The notes under the pieces were generated by a model that saw only the letters and a program-made list of their open reading frames with translations, was not told the origin of the DNA and did no database searches. From Streptococcus equinus (GTDB lineage Bacteria; Bacillota; Bacilli; Lactobacillales; Streptococcaceae): DNA of 64,000 nt. Where the stretch lies: positions 1-64,000 of the forward strand of contig NZ_FNKE01000001.1 of assembly GCF_900101445.1 (NCBI RefSeq), read 5' to 3'. Shown here in pieces: positions 41,440 through 53,147 of this stretch. The position numbers and the translations under genes were made by a program. Each line of letters opens with the position of its first letter. Positions within the stretch are counted from its first letter, which is position 1.

Positions 41440-42400
41440 AAAACTTTTAGGGATTGACCTAGGTGGAACAACGATTAAATTCGGTATCCTAACTCTTGAA
41501 GGTGAAGTTCAAGAAAAGTGGGCAATCGATACAAATACACTTGAAGATGGAAAACACATCGTTCCTGATATTGTTGAATCAATCAAACACCGTTTGAACC
41601 TTTACGGTTTGACAAAAGATGATTTTGCTGGTATCGGTATGGGTTCACCAGGTGCTGTTGACCGTGAAAACAAAACTGTTACAGGTGCCTTCAACTTGAA
41701 CTGGGCTCACACTGAAGAAGTTGGTTCAGTTATCGAACGTGAACTTGGTATTCCATTTGCTATCGACAACGATGCTAACGTAGCTGCTCTTGGTGAACGT
41801 TGGACAGGTGCTGGTGCTAACAACCCTGATGTTGTTTTCGTAACACTTGGAACTGGTGTTGGTGGTGGTGTTATCGCTGATGGTAACCTTATCCACGGTG
41901 TAGCTGGTGCTGGTGGAGAAATCGGTCACATGAACGTTGAACCAGTTGATGGCTTTGAATGTACATGTGGTAACAAAGGATGTCTTGAAACAGTTGCTTC
42001 AGCAACAGGTGTTGTTCGTGTAGCTCGTCACTTGGCAGAAGAATACGAAGGTGATTCAAAAATCAAAGCTTCTATCGACAATGGTGACGTTGTAACAAGT
42101 AAAGATATCTTTGTAGCTGCTGAAGCTGGTGATAAATTTGCTGACTCAGTTGTTGAAAAAGTTGGTTTCTACCTTGGACAAGCAACTGCAAACATCGCAA
42201 ACATCTTGAACCCAGACTCAGTTGTTATCGGTGGTGGTGTATCAGCTGCGGGTGAATTCTTGCGTAGCCGTGTTGAAAAATACTTCGTAACATACGCATT
42301 CCCACAAGTTCGTAAAACAACTAAAGTTAAAATCGCTGAACTTGGTAACGATGCTGGTATCATCGGTGCTGCAAGTCTTGCAAGCCAATTTGTAGATTAA
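41432..42400 (+). CDS. glcK: Glucokinase (ROK family)
   Basis: This 322-aa enzyme phosphorylates glucose with ATP. The phosphate motif is LLGIDLGGTTIKFGIL (residues 5-20). The sugar site includes NDANVAALGERW, and the ROK zinc motif is CTCGNKGCLE (near 175). GGGVSAAGEF near the C-terminus is also typical. Strong codon bias. Probably co-transcribed with yqgQ and the rhodanese-like gene 11 bases downstream. Confidence 0.97.
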   Translation: MTKKLLGIDLGGTTIKFGILTLEGEVQEKWAIDTNTLEDGKHIVPDIVESIKHRLNLYGLTKDDFAGIGMGSPGAVDRENKTVTGAFNLNWAHTEEVGSVIERELGIPFAIDNDANVAALGERWTGAGANNPDVVFVTLGTGVGGGVIADGNLIHGVAGAGGEIGHMNVEPVDGFECTCGNKGCLETVASATGVVRVARHLAEEYEGDSKIKASIDNGDVVTSKDIFVAAEAGDKFADSVVEKVGFYLGQATANIANILNPDSVVIGGGVSAAGEFLRSRVEKYFVTYAFPQVRKTTKVKIAELGNDAGIIGAASLASQFVD

Positions 42401-42411
42401 GAGGCAAAAAA

Positions 42412-42792
42412 ATGAACTGGATGATTTTTCTAATTGCTTTAGTCGTTATCATTGGCTGGTTCGCATGGACATACATTAGTGTTCGTCGTTCAGCTAAATT
42501 CATTGATAATGCAGAATTTGAAAGCATGATTCACACAAGTCAATTGATTGACGTTCGTGAAGCAGCTGCTTTCAAAACAAAACACATTATGGGAGCGCGT
42601 AATCTCCCAGCTAGCCAAATTCAATTGTCTTACTCAGCTATTCGTAAAGACAAACCAGTTCTTTTATATGACAGCAGTAGAAGTGCTGCCCTTCCACGTG
42701 TTATCAAAATACTGAAAAAAGCTGGTTACACAAATCTTTACGTCCTCAAAGACGGCTTTGATTATTGGACTGGTAAAATTAAAGAAGGTTAA
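42412..42792 (+). CDS. Membrane-anchored rhodanese-like protein, catalytic Cys absent
   Basis: The 126-aa protein has one N-terminal membrane helix (residues 4-22) and a rhodanese domain with LIDVREAAAFKTKHIMGARNLP. The active-site loop, normally C-x4-R-S, reads LLYDSSRSAA. The Cys is Asp and the loop is two residues shorter, so sulfurtransferase activity is not expected. The C-terminus YVLKDGFDYWTGKI is family-like. It lies in the glucokinase operon; a link to glucose metabolism is only positional. Confidence 0.88.
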   Translation: MNWMIFLIALVVIIGWFAWTYISVRRSAKFIDNAEFESMIHTSQLIDVREAAAFKTKHIMGARNLPASQIQLSYSAIRKDKPVLLYDSSRSAALPRVIKILKKAGYTNLYVLKDGFDYWTGKIKEG

Positions 42793-42796
42793 TAAA

Positions 42797-42823
42797 AAGA
42801 AAGTCTATCTGACTTTCTTTTTT
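42797..42823 (+). terminator. Terminator after the glcK operon
   Basis: The stem aagaaagtc/gactttctt with a tatct loop is followed by T. Confidence 0.88.
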
Positions 42824-42928
42824 CTTTTCAAAAAAGAACATTTATGAGCCTTTGATGAATATTTAATAGTAAAATCTATTTCTGAAAACATTTACACGGC
42901 TTTTGACGATGTTTTTTTAGGTGAAATA

Positions 42929-42937
42929 TGATATAAT
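42929..42937 (+). promoter_or_regulatory. Extended -10 promoter of typA
   Basis: TGATATAAT (hexamer 42932-42937), 38 bases before the typA ATG. TTGACG at 42903 is too far away for a normal spacer. Confidence 0.6.
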
Positions 42938-42975
42938 TCAAAAGTTAGAATAAATTAAAAATAAATCGAGGAATC

Positions 42976-44820
42976 ATGACTAAATTAAGAGAAGATATTC
43001 GTAACGTGGCGATTATCGCCCACGTTGACCACGGGAAAACAACCCTTGTTGATGAATTATTGAAACAATCACACACACTTGACGAACGTAAAGAATTGCA
43101 AGAACGTGCAATGGACTCAAACGATCTTGAAAAAGAACGCGGAATCACAATCCTTGCTAAAAACACTGCAGTTGCTTACAACGGTGTTCGTATCAATATC
43201 ATGGACACACCAGGACACGCGGACTTCGGTGGAGAAGTTGAACGTATCATGAAAATGGTTGATGGTGTTGTTCTTGTTGTCGATGCTTACGAAGGTACTA
43301 TGCCTCAAACACGTTTCGTGTTGAAAAAAGCTCTTGAACAAAACTTGACACCAATCGTTGTTGTTAACAAAATTGATAAACCATCAGCTCGTCCAGCAGA
43401 AGTTGTTGACGAAGTTCTTGAACTTTTCATCGAACTTGGTGCTGATGATGATCAATTAGAATTCCCAGTTGTTTACGCATCAGCTATCAACGGTACATCA
43501 TCACTTTCTGATGACCCAGCTGATCAAGAACACACAATGGCTCCAGTCTTTGATACAATCATTGACCACATTCCTGCTCCAGTTGACAACTCAGAAGAAC
43601 CACTTCAATTCCAAGTGTCACTTCTTGATTACAACGATTTCGTTGGACGTATCGGTATCGGACGTATCTTCCGTGGTACTGTTAAAGTTGGTGACCAAGT
43701 TACACTTTCTAAACTTGATGGCTCAACTAAAAACTTCCGTGTTACGAAATTGTTTGGTTTCTTCGGACTTGAACGTCGTGAAATCCAAGAAGCTAAAGCT
43801 GGTGATTTGATTGCTATCTCAGGTATGGAAGATATCTTCGTTGGTGAAACAATCACTCCAACTGATTGCGTTGAACCACTTCCAATCCTTCACATTGACG
43901 AACCAACTCTTCAAATGACATTCTTGGCAAATAACTCACCATTTGCAGGTCGTGAAGGTAAATTCGTAACATCTCGTAAAGTTGAAGAACGTTTGCTTGC
44001 TGAATTGCAAACTGACGTATCACTTCGTGTTGACCCAACTGATTCACCAGATAAATGGACTGTATCAGGTCGTGGTGAATTGCACTTATCAATCCTTATC
44101 GAAACAATGCGTCGTGAAGGATACGAACTTCAAGTATCACGTCCAGAAGTTATCATTAAAGAAATTGATGGCGTGAAATGCGAACCATTCGAACGTGTTC
44201 AAATCGATACACCAGAAGAATACCAAGGTTCAGTTATCCAATCATTGTCAGAACGTAAAGGTGAAATGATTGACATGCAATCAACTGGTAACGGTCAAAC
44301 ACGTCTTGTCTTCTTGGCACCAGCTCGTGGACTTATCGGTTACCCAACTGAGTTCCTTTCAATGACTCACGGTTACGGTATCATGAACCACACATTCGAC
44401 CAATACATGCCAGTTATCAATGCTGAAATCGGTGGACGTCGTCGTGGTGCTCTTGTATCTATCGATACTGGTAAAGCAACAACATACTCAATCATGTCTG
44501 TTGAAGAACGCGGAACAATCTTCGTTAACCCAGGTACTGAAGTATACGAAGGTATGATTATCGGTGAAAACTCACGTGAAAACGACTTGACAGTTAACAT
44601 CACTAAAGCTAAACAAATGACAAACGTTCGTTCAGCTACTAAAGACCAAACTGCCGTTATCAAAACTCCACGTATCTTGACTCTTGAAGAATCACTTGAA
44701 TTCTTGAACGATGACGAATACATGGAAGTTACACCAGAATCAATCCGTTTGCGTAAACAAATTCTTGATAAAAACTTGCGCGCTAAAGCAGCTAAAAAGA
44801 AAAAATCAGCTGAAGAGTAA
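42976..44820 (+). CDS. typA: Ribosome-associated GTPase TypA/BipA
   Basis: The 614-aa translational GTPase acts in ribosome assembly and stress adaptation. G1 is [13 protein letters not shown] (residues 13-25), G2 lies in [14 protein letters not shown]3 is [12 protein letters not shown] and G4 is NKIDKP. EF-G-like domains III and V and the unique C-terminal domain (RKGEMIDMQ ... [18 protein letters not shown]) are present. The length is full. Codon bias is very high. DUF3165 follows on the same strand. Confidence 0.98.
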   Translation: MTKLREDIRNVAIIAHVDHGKTTLVDELLKQSHTLDERKELQERAMDSNDLEKERGITILAKNTAVAYNGVRINIMDTPGHADFGGEVERIMKMVDGVVLVVDAYEGTMPQTRFVLKKALEQNLTPIVVVNKIDKPSARPAEVVDEVLELFIELGADDDQLEFPVVYASAINGTSSLSDDPADQEHTMAPVFDTIIDHIPAPVDNSEEPLQFQVSLLDYNDFVGRIGIGRIFRGTVKVGDQVTLSKLDGSTKNFRVTKLFGFFGLERREIQEAKAGDLIAISGMEDIFVGETITPTDCVEPLPILHIDEPTLQMTFLANNSPFAGREGKFVTSRKVEERLLAELQTDVSLRVDPTDSPDKWTVSGRGELHLSILIETMRREGYELQVSRPEVIIKEIDGVKCEPFERVQIDTPEEYQGSVIQSLSERKGEMIDMQSTGNGQTRLVFLAPARGLIGYPTEFLSMTHGYGIMNHTFDQYMPVINAEIGGRRRGALVSIDTGKATTYSIMSVEERGTIFVNPGTEVYEGMIIGENSRENDLTVNITKAKQMTNVRSATKDQTAVIKTPRILTLEESLEFLNDDEYMEVTPESIRLRKQILDKNLRAKAAKKKKSAEE

Positions 44821-44842
44821 AATAGTCTGCTAGACTATTTTA
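44819..44842 (+). terminator. Weak hairpin after typA
   Basis: aaaatagtc/gactatttt with a tgcta loop. The T-run is short, so termination may be partial and allow read-through to DUF3165. Confidence 0.5.
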
Positions 44843-44909
44843 GTTCCAAACTTAAAATAAACTCGGAAAACAATACACATAAATTTGAATTGTAGGAAGG
44901 AATCATGAA

Positions 44910-45182
44910 ATGTTTTATTTAATTATTGCAATCTTAATTATTTCATACTATATTTTCATGGCTCCTAAAACAATTCGTAATACTCTTGGGATGATTGGTT
45001 TTGTTGGCTTAGTTGCAATGCTACTTGTTTTAGCAGTAATGAGCTTTGTTAAAATCATGCAATCACCACCTGAAATTTTTCTTGCACTTGCTATGGTTGC
45101 CTTGGGATTTTTCGCGCTAAGGGATGTCTATCGCTTACCTGTTAAGAAAAATGAAAATGAGCAATATAGCGAAAGAGGCTGA
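44910..45182 (+). CDS. DUF3165 family membrane protein
   Basis: The 90-aa protein has three hydrophobic helices and the DUF3165-type start MFYLIIAILIISYYIFMAP. The function is unknown. A ggaagg site lies about 13 bases before the ATG; an out-of-frame ATG six bases earlier opens only five codons. The stop codon lies within the following terminator. Confidence 0.82.
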   Translation: MFYLIIAILIISYYIFMAPKTIRNTLGMIGFVGLVAMLLVLAVMSFVKIMQSPPEIFLALAMVALGFFALRDVYRLPVKKNENEQYSERG

Positions 45183-45202
45183 GTATTTACTCAGCTTTTT
45201 TT
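45178..45202 (+). terminator. Terminator after DUF3165
   Basis: gctgagt/actcagc stem with a T-run, overlapping the stop codon. Confidence 0.9.
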
Positions 45203-45261
45203 GTCATAAACACTCTATCAGACATTGCGACACTAAGATTGTCTTAAATGCCGTAGAATGA

Positions 45262-45290
45262 TTGAAAAACGCCTTAAATAAAGGTAGAAT
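45262..45290 (+). promoter_or_regulatory. murD cluster promoter
   Basis: TTGAAA (45262-45267), 17 bp, TAGAAT (45285-45290). Further TAGAAT hexamers lie at 45254 and 45310, and CTTAAAT recurs at 45243 and 45273, forming imperfect repeats of about 30 bp. No strong Shine-Dalgarno precedes murD. Confidence 0.55.
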
Positions 45291-45324
45291 ATTATTATAT
45301 TTGCAATGTTAGAATGGATATATT

Positions 45325-46680
45325 ATGAAAAAAATTGAAACATTTGAAAATAAAAAAGTCTTAGTTCTTGGTTTAGCAAAATCTGGAGAAGCTGCAGCGC
45401 GTCTCCTTGAAAAATTAGGTGCTATCGTTACAGTCAACGATGGTAAACCATTTGATGAAAATCCAGCTGCACAATCTCTTCTTGAAGAAGGTATTAAAGT
45501 TATCTGTGGTAGTCATCCACTAGAACTTTTGGATGAAAACTTTGAATTGATGGTTAAAAACCCAGGAATTCGTTACGATAATCCAATGGTAGCTCGCGCT
45601 ATCGAAAAAAATATTCCAGTTATCACAGAAGTTGAGTTGGCTTACATGATTTCAGATGCCCCAATTATTGGTATCACTGGTTCAAATGGTAAAACAACAA
45701 CAACAACTATGATTGCTGAAACATTGAATAACGGCGGTAAATCAGGTCTTCTTTCAGGAAATATTGGTTTTCCTGCTTCTGAAGTGGCACAAACTGCTAC
45801 AGACAAAGACACTTTGGTTATGGAATTGTCATCATTCCAATTGATGGGAACTGATACTTTCCACCCACACATGGCTGTTATTACAAATCTTATGCCAACA
45901 CACATTGACTACCACGGTAGCTTTGAAGAATATGTTGTTGCAAAATGGAATATTCAAAAGAATATGACTGCAGATGATTATTTGGTGCTTAACTTCAACC
46001 AAGATTTGGCAAAAGAATTAGCACAAAAAACAGCAGCACAAGTTGTCCCATTCTCTACAACTGAAAAAGTTGATGGTGCTTACCTAGATGGTGATACTTT
46101 GTACTTCAAAGATGAAGCTATCATGAAAGCATCTGAAATCGGTGTTCCTGGTAGCCACAACGTTGAAAATGCTTTGGCAACTATTGCAATTGCAAAACTT
46201 TCAGGTATTGCAAATGAAGCCATCAAAGAAACTTTGTCACATTTTGGTGGGGTTAAACACCGTCTTCAAGCTCTTGGTGAAGTTAACGGTATTAAATTCT
46301 ATAACGATTCTAAATCAACAAACATTCTAGCAACTCAAAAAGCTCTTTCAGGATTTGATAACTCAAAAGTTATCTTGATTGCTGGTGGTCTTGACCGTGG
46401 TAATGAATTCGATGAGCTTGTTCCTGATATTACAGGTGTTAAATTGATGGTCATCCTTGGGGAATCAGCTCCACGTGTGAAACGCGCAGCTGACAAAGCA
46501 CAAGTTCCTTACGTTGATGCTAAAGATGTCGCAGATGCTGCTCGTATTGCTTACAGTAAAGCTGAAGCTGGCGACGTTGTTCTCTTGAGCCCTGCCAACG
46601 CAAGCTGGGATATGTATAAGAGCTTTGAAGTTCGTGGTGATGAATTTATCGCAACCTTTGAAGCTATTAAAGGAGAATAA
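45325..46680 (+). CDS. murD: UDP-N-acetylmuramoyl-L-alanine--D-glutamate ligase
   Basis: This 451-aa cytosolic Mur ligase adds D-Glu to UDP-MurNAc-L-Ala. The N-terminal Rossmann part is [17 protein letters not shown]; the ATP loop is [17 protein letters not shown] (near residue 115). The central [17 protein letters not shown] and C-terminal NDSKSTN are family motifs. It is the first gene of the division cluster. The ATG lacks a good ribosome binding site (tagaatggatatatt upstream). murG follows after 2 bases. Confidence 0.98.
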   Translation: MKKIETFENKKVLVLGLAKSGEAAARLLEKLGAIVTVNDGKPFDENPAAQSLLEEGIKVICGSHPLELLDENFELMVKNPGIRYDNPMVARAIEKNIPVITEVELAYMISDAPIIGITGSNGKTTTTTMIAETLNNGGKSGLLSGNIGFPASEVAQTATDKDTLVMELSSFQLMGTDTFHPHMAVITNLMPTHIDYHGSFEEYVVAKWNIQKNMTADDYLVLNFNQDLAKELAQKTAAQVVPFSTTEKVDGAYLDGDTLYFKDEAIMKASEIGVPGSHNVENALATIAIAKLSGIANEAIKETLSHFGGVKHRLQALGEVNGIKFYNDSKSTNILATQKALSGFDNSKVILIAGGLDRGNEFDELVPDITGVKLMVILGESAPRVKRAADKAQVPYVDAKDVADAARIAYSKAEAGDVVLLSPANASWDMYKSFEVRGDEFIATFEAIKGE

Positions 46681-46682
46681 GC

Positions 46683-47759
46683 ATGGCTAAAAAAATCGTA
46701 TTTACCGGTGGTGGTACAGTTGGTCATGTTACCTTGAACTTGATTCTTATCCCAAAATTCCTCAAAGATGGTTGGGAAGTTCACTACATTGGTGATAAAC
46801 ATGGAATTGAACACGAACAAATTGAAAAGTCAGGTCTAGATGTTACCTTCCATTCTATTGCAACAGGAAAATTAAGACGTTATTTTTCATGGCAAAACAT
46901 GCTTGATGTGTTCAAAGTTTCATTTGGAATTCTTCAATCAATTGCTATCATTGCTAAAATTCGTCCACAAGCCCTTTTCTCAAAAGGTGGCTTTGTGTCT
47001 GTCCCACCAGTCATTGCTGCAAAAACGTTAGGAGTTCCTGTTTTTGTGCATGAATCTGACTTATCAATGGGATTAGCTAATAAAATTGCTTACAAATTTG
47101 CGACTACAATGTACACAACCTTTGAACAAGCCAAAGGCTTGGTGAAAGCAAAACACGTTGGTGCGATTACAAAAGTTGGTAGCAAAGTTGCTTACGATAA
47201 CAGCAAAATTGAAGAAATCAAAAAACACTTTAACCCAGATTTGAAAACACTTCTTTTCATCGGTGGTTCTGCCGGGGCACGTGTTTTCAATGACTTTATT
47301 ACAAATACTCCAGAATTAGTTGACCACTATAATGTCATCAACATTTCAGGAGATAAAAGTTTAAACGGATTGAGTCAAAATTTCTATCGAATTGATTATG
47401 TCACAGACCTTTATCAGCCTTTGATGGATATGGCAGATGCTGTTGTGACACGCGGTGGTTCGAATACTATTTTTGAGTTAGTGGCTATGAATAAATTGCA
47501 CTTGATTGTGCCTCTTGGAAAAGAAGCAAGCCGAGGAGATCAGCTTGAAAATGCAGCTTACTTTGAGAAAAAAGGTTATGCTCGCCAACTTTCTGAGGAT
47601 CAACTCACTTTCACACATTTGCAAGAAGAGCTCACTCAACTCTTTGAACAAGAAAATAGTTATCACACACAAATGAAAAATTCCACTGAAATCAAGTCAC
47701 AAGAAGAATTTTATGATCTGCTTAAACATGATATTTCTAAGACTGCAAAAGGAATTTAA
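46683..47759 (+). CDS. murG: UDP-GlcNAc:undecaprenyl-PP-MurNAc-pentapeptide transferase
   Basis: The 358-aa GT-B glycosyltransferase makes lipid II on the inner membrane face. The N-terminal glycine-rich loop is [15 protein letters not shown]. Also present are [27 protein letters not shown] and the donor-site [24 protein letters not shown]. The length is typical. It is followed without a gap by divIB (TAA overlaps ATG). Confidence 0.97.
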   Translation: MAKKIVFTGGGTVGHVTLNLILIPKFLKDGWEVHYIGDKHGIEHEQIEKSGLDVTFHSIATGKLRRYFSWQNMLDVFKVSFGILQSIAIIAKIRPQALFSKGGFVSVPPVIAAKTLGVPVFVHESDLSMGLANKIAYKFATTMYTTFEQAKGLVKAKHVGAITKVGSKVAYDNSKIEEIKKHFNPDLKTLLFIGGSAGARVFNDFITNTPELVDHYNVINISGDKSLNGLSQNFYRIDYVTDLYQPLMDMADAVVTRGGSNTIFELVAMNKLHLIVPLGKEASRGDQLENAAYFEKKGYARQLSEDQLTFTHLQEELTQLFEQENSYHTQMKNSTEIKSQEEFYDLLKHDISKTAKGI

Positions 47760-48995
47760 ATGACAAAAAAGAAAGAGCCTAAAAAAAGTCAAAAAGATAA
47801 ATCAGAAAAAAAATCAGCTTTGACAGAATGGCAAAAACGTAATATTGAGTTTCTAAAGAAAAAAGAAGCTGAAAAAGCGGAAAAGAAAAAACGCCAAGAA
47901 AAATTACGCTTAGAGCGCAAGCCGAAAGCAACAGATACTGATACCAAAGCTGAAAAAGTCGAAGAAAAAGCTTTGACTGCAGAAGAAAAGAAAAAGGCTA
48001 AAGAAGCTAAAAAAGAAGAAGCTAGAAAAGCCAAAGAGGCTAAAAAATTACAAAAACTGGAAGCCAAAAAAGAGAAAACACCTCTTCAAAAAGCGATTCA
48101 TCATGCGCTACCAGTTATCATCACTGCTACAGTTATTCTGTTGATTTCAATCTTTTTAGTAACCCCATTTAGTAAAAAGAAAATCATTACAGTTACGGGG
48201 ACATCAACGGTTAGTCAAGAAGAAGTGATTAGAGATTCAGGAATTAAACCGTCAAACTATCTCTTTTCATTAATTTTCCACCATTCAACTTATGAAAAAA
48301 ATATTATTAGTAAGAATAAAATGGTTAAAAGCGCTAAGTTTACTTACCGTTTCCCAAATAAATTAAACATTGATGTTAAAGAGTACAGCATTATTGCTTA
48401 TGCTCAAACTGATGATGGTTATCAGCCAATCCTTGAAAACGGGACTCGTATTGGTCTTGTAGGAGCTTCTGAATTGCCAGATAGTTTCTTGACGATTAAT
48501 TTATCATCGGAAAAAGATATTCAAAAACTCGTTAACGCTTTTTCAAAATTAGACAAAGATTTGGTTAATCAAATTCAAATTGTCAGCTCAGCAGATTCTG
48601 CGACTACGTCAGATTTGCTAAAACTAGAGATGCATGACGGAAATGTTGTTCGTGTGCCATTATCTGAAGTAGCTAAGAAATTACCATATTATTTGAAGAT
48701 AAAAGATAGCTTACCAGAAAACAGCATTGTTGATATGGAAGTGGGAATTTATGCAACTTCTGAATCCATTGAAGCATCTGTTGCAGCGGATAAAGAAAAA
48801 GCTAAAAACGAAAACAAAGAAGAATCAGAATCTGATTCTAAATCTGACGAAGAAAACTCTCAAACCGAGTCGAGTGAGGAAGCTACAGCAACGGAATCAA
48901 GCGAAGCTGAAAGTGCAGAAAATCAAGCTCCAGAAGCTACAAATGAAGAGCATCCGAACGAAACTGCAGTAGTTGAACAAGTAGCTCAACAATAA
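47760..48995 (+). CDS. divIB: Cell division protein DivIB (FtsQ)
   Basis: The 411-aa bitopic membrane protein joins the DivIB-DivIC-FtsL complex. A long Lys/Glu-rich cytosolic coil (residues 1-110) precedes one membrane helix (about 115-135, PVIITATVILLISIFLV). A POTRA domain (KIITVTGTSTVSQEEVIRDSG) and the beta domain follow. The tail is Ser/Glu-rich and low complexity (ESESDSKSDEENSQTESS). This layout is typical of streptococci. A terminator follows. Confidence 0.96.
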   Translation: MTKKKEPKKSQKDKSEKKSALTEWQKRNIEFLKKKEAEKAEKKKRQEKLRLERKPKATDTDTKAEKVEEKALTAEEKKKAKEAKKEEARKAKEAKKLQKLEAKKEKTPLQKAIHHALPVIITATVILLISIFLVTPFSKKKIITVTGTSTVSQEEVIRDSGIKPSNYLFSLIFHHSTYEKNIISKNKMVKSAKFTYRFPNKLNIDVKEYSIIAYAQTDDGYQPILENGTRIGLVGASELPDSFLTINLSSEKDIQKLVNAFSKLDKDLVNQIQIVSSADSATTSDLLKLEMHDGNVVRVPLSEVAKKLPYYLKIKDSLPENSIVDMEVGIYATSESIEASVAADKEKAKNENKEESESDSKSDEENSQTESSEEATATESSEAESAENQAPEATNEEHPNETAVVEQVAQQ

Positions 48996-49012
48996 AATTA
49001 AGATTCTATAAC

Positions 49013-49047
49013 AAAAAACGTAAAATGATAACATTTTACGTTTTTTT
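49013..49047 (+). terminator. Terminator after divIB
   Basis: The long stem aaaaaacgtaaaatg/cattttacgtttttt is followed by T. It divides murD-murG-divIB from ftsA-ftsZ. Confidence 0.9.
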
Positions 49048-49048
49048 A

Positions 49049-49057
49049 TGATATAAT
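49049..49057 (+). promoter_or_regulatory. ftsA promoter (extended -10)
   Basis: TGATATAAT (hexamer 49052-49057) lies directly after the terminator T-run, 73 bases before the ftsA ATG. Confidence 0.6.
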
Positions 49058-49130
49058 ATTTTCTGAATAATTCTGATTTTATGCAGATTTTAGAATAGTA
49101 AATGATTGGAAAGATAGTGAGGTCGAGTGA

Positions 49131-50504
49131 ATGGCTAGAAATGGCTTTTTTACAGGATTAGATATAGGGACAAGCTCGATTAAAGTTCTAGTAGCAGAAT
49201 TTGTTTCTGGCGAAATGAACGTGATTGGTGTGAGTAACGTTCCCAGCACGGGAGTAAAAGACGGTATTATTATAGATATTGAAGCAGCTGCAGAAGCAAT
49301 CAAAACAGCGGTTGAACAAGCAGAAGAAAAAGCTGGAATGACAATCGATAAGATTAATGTTGGTCTTCCTGCTAACCTACTTCAAATCGAACCAACTCAA
49401 GGGATGATTCCTGTTCCTAGTGAATCAAAAGAAATCAAAGATGAAGATGTTGATAGCGTTGTTAAATCAGCATTGACTAAGAGCATCACTCCAGAACGTG
49501 AAGTTATCTCTTTGATTCCAGAAGAATTTATCGTTGATGGTTTCCAAGGTATTCGTGACCCACGTGGTATGATGGGAATTCGTTTGGAAATGCGTGGATT
49601 GATTTACACTGGACCAACAACAATTCTTCATAACCTTCGTAAAACAGTAGAACGCGCTGGTATCAGTGTTGAAAATGTTATTATTTCACCACTTGCTTTG
49701 GCAAAATCAGTTCTTAACGAAGGTGAACGTGAATTTGGTGCTACTGTGATTGATATGGGTGGCGGTCAAACAACCGTTGCTTCTATGCGAGCACAAGAAT
49801 TACAATACACAAACATCTATGCAGAAGGTGGCGAATATGTCACTAAAGACATTTCTAAAGTCTTGAAAACTTCTATGGAAATTGCTGAAGCCCTTAAATT
49901 TAACTTTGGTCAAGCAAACTTAGAAGAAGCAAGCTCTTCAGAAACTGTTCAAGTAGATGTTGTTGGTAGCGAATCTCCAATTTCAGTTAGTGAACGCTAC
50001 TTATCAGAAATCATTTCTGCACGAGTTCGCCACATTTTAGATCGTGTTAAACAAGACCTAGAACGTGGACGTTTACTTGACCTACCAGGAGGAATTATCC
50101 TTGTTGGTGGTGGAGCAATTATGCCAGGTGTGGTAGAAGTTGCTCAAGAAATCTTTGGAACAACTGTCAAACTACACGTTCCAAATCAAGTTGGTATCCG
50201 CAATCCAATGTTTGCTAACGTTATTAGCTTAGTTGAATACGTTGGTACAATGAGCGAAGTTGATGTTATTGCTCAACGTGCGGTGTCTGGTGAAGAATTA
50301 CTTCGTCGTAAACCAGTTGATTTCGAACCACAACCAAAAGTACAAGCACCACAACGAGTGGTTTATAACAATGAACCTGCTGTACCAGTTAATGAAAACA
50401 TGGTACCACAACCAGCTCCAGTTCAGCCTGTACAAAGACACGAAGAACCAAAATCAAAATTTAGCGAACGTGTTCGTGGTATTTTCGGAAGTATGTTTGA
50501 CTAA
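49131..50504 (+). CDS. ftsA: Cell division protein FtsA
   Basis: The 457-aa actin-like ATPase tethers FtsZ to the membrane. The phosphate-1 motif is FFTGLDIGTSSIKVLVAEF (residues 6-24), phosphate-2 is VIDMGGGQTTVA and GGIILVGGGAIMPG is the adenosine region. The C-terminal amphipathic anchor is KFSERVRGIFGSMFD after a Pro/Gln-rich linker. A gaggtcgag stretch precedes the ATG. ftsZ follows after 19 bases. Confidence 0.98.
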   Translation: MARNGFFTGLDIGTSSIKVLVAEFVSGEMNVIGVSNVPSTGVKDGIIIDIEAAAEAIKTAVEQAEEKAGMTIDKINVGLPANLLQIEPTQGMIPVPSESKEIKDEDVDSVVKSALTKSITPEREVISLIPEEFIVDGFQGIRDPRGMMGIRLEMRGLIYTGPTTILHNLRKTVERAGISVENVIISPLALAKSVLNEGEREFGATVIDMGGGQTTVASMRAQELQYTNIYAEGGEYVTKDISKVLKTSMEIAEALKFNFGQANLEEASSSETVQVDVVGSESPISVSERYLSEIISARVRHILDRVKQDLERGRLLDLPGGIILVGGGAIMPGVVEVAQEIFGTTVKLHVPNQVGIRNPMFANVISLVEYVGTMSEVDVIAQRAVSGEELLRRKPVDFEPQPKVQAPQRVVYNNEPAVPVNENMVPQPAPVQPVQRHEEPKSKFSERVRGIFGSMFD

Positions 50505-50514
50505 TAATAAGTGA

Positions 50515-51848
<1,334 letters not shown>

Positions 51849-51849
<1 letters not shown>

Positions 51850-52523
51850 TGACCGATTTTCAAAAAAATAAAGACCTTGTTTTTGAACAGGTTGCGCAAG
51901 CAACAAAAGCAGCCAATCGTTCACAAGAAAGTGTCAAGATTATTGCTGTGACGAAGTATGTTGATAGTGGTGTTGCTGCTCGTCTTATTGGCACAGGTAT
52001 TGAACATATTGGTGAAAATAGGGTCGATATGTTTCTGGATAAGTATGAAGCGTTAAAAGATAAAAATTTAACATGGCACCTAATCGGTACTCTACAGCGT
52101 CGTAAGGTAAAAAATGTCATTAATTACGTTGATTATTTTCACGCTTTAGATTCTGTTAAATTAGCTGCTGAAATCCAGAAAAGAGCAGAGCATCCCATTA
52201 AATGCTTCCTACAGGTTAATATTTCCGAGGAAGAGAGTAAACACGGCTTTAAAGTTTCAGAAATTGATGAAGCTTTAGCTGAAATCTCTGACTTTGATAA
52301 AGTGGAAATTGTAGGATTGATGACGATGGCGCCTAAGAATGCTTCTGAAAGTGAAATTGACGACATTTTTGGAAAAGCCGACAAACTTAGACAAGAGTTG
52401 CAGGCACGACAATTAGCTCATATGCCATTTACCGAATTAAGTATGGGCATGAGTGGTGATTTTCCAATTGCTATTCGCAATGGGGCAACTTTTGTTAGAA
52501 TTGGTTCATCATTCTTTAAATAA
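51849..52523 (+). CDS. YggS/PLPBP family PLP homeostasis protein
   Basis: This 224-aa PLP-binding TIM-barrel protein regulates vitamin B6 and amino-acid homeostasis. The PLP lysine is in VKIIAVTKYVDSG (near residue 35). Other family stretches are HIGENRVDMFLDKYE, TWHLIGTLQRRKVKNVI and ELSMGMSGDFPIAIRNGATFVRIGS. It overlaps ftsZ by one base (TAATG). Confidence 0.96.
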
Positions 52524-52535
52524 CGGGAGAAAAAC

Positions 52536-53144
52536 ATGGCTTTTAAAGATAAATTTGACAAACTAATCTCTTATTTCGATACTGATGAGGTAAGTGATGT
52601 TGAAGAAACTGTTGAAGATGAGGTTAGACAACCTCGTGTTCAACAACAAGTTGAGGCTAAGCCACAGCCAGCACCTAGACGAGCAGAACAGCAATTTTCA
52701 TCAGCACGAGCTCAACAAGTTCAAGCTGGTGGAGCTGTTCGTCAGCGTGTGCAACCTCAACAAAGACGTGCAGCTGATGAAAATCCGCACGTTCATTCAT
52801 TGAATCAACGTCGTGAAGAACAATTGCAAGTTCGAAACAATCAAACGACTACAACAATTGCTTTGAAATACCCTCGTAAATATGAGGATGCTCAAGAAAT
52901 CGTTGATTTGTTGATTGTTAACGAATGTGTTTTGATTGATTTTCAATATATGCTTGATGCTCAAGCACGTCGTTGTCTTGATTTTATTGATGGTGCAAGT
53001 AAAGTTCTTTATGGTAGTCTTCAAAAAGTTGGTAGTTCAATGTATTTGTTGACACCATCAAATGTGATCGTCAATCTCGAAGAACTTCCAATCCCAAATG
53101 CGGGACAAGATGTTGGGTTCGATTTTGACATGAAGAGACGCTAA
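52536..53144 (+). CDS. sepF: Cell division protein SepF
   Basis: The 202-aa protein has an N-terminal amphipathic membrane-binding helix ([14 protein letters not shown]), a Gln/Arg-rich linker (residues 25-105) and a C-terminal SepF domain ([21 protein letters not shown] ... [15 protein letters not shown], LLTPSNVIV). It aligns FtsZ filaments. cgggaga precedes the ATG. Confidence 0.95.
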   Translation: MAFKDKFDKLISYFDTDEVSDVEETVEDEVRQPRVQQQVEAKPQPAPRRAEQQFSSARAQQVQAGGAVRQRVQPQQRRAADENPHVHSLNQRREEQLQVRNNQTTTTIALKYPRKYEDAQEIVDLLIVNECVLIDFQYMLDAQARRCLDFIDGASKVLYGSLQKVGSSMYLLTPSNVIVNLEELPIPNAGQDVGFDFDMKRR

Positions 53145-53147
53145 TAT

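Noticed and set aside
45230..45260. CiaR-like site (actaag-N5-cttaaa) before murD
   Set aside because: Both halves match only four of six positions and the distance to TAGAAT is 4 bp, not 10.
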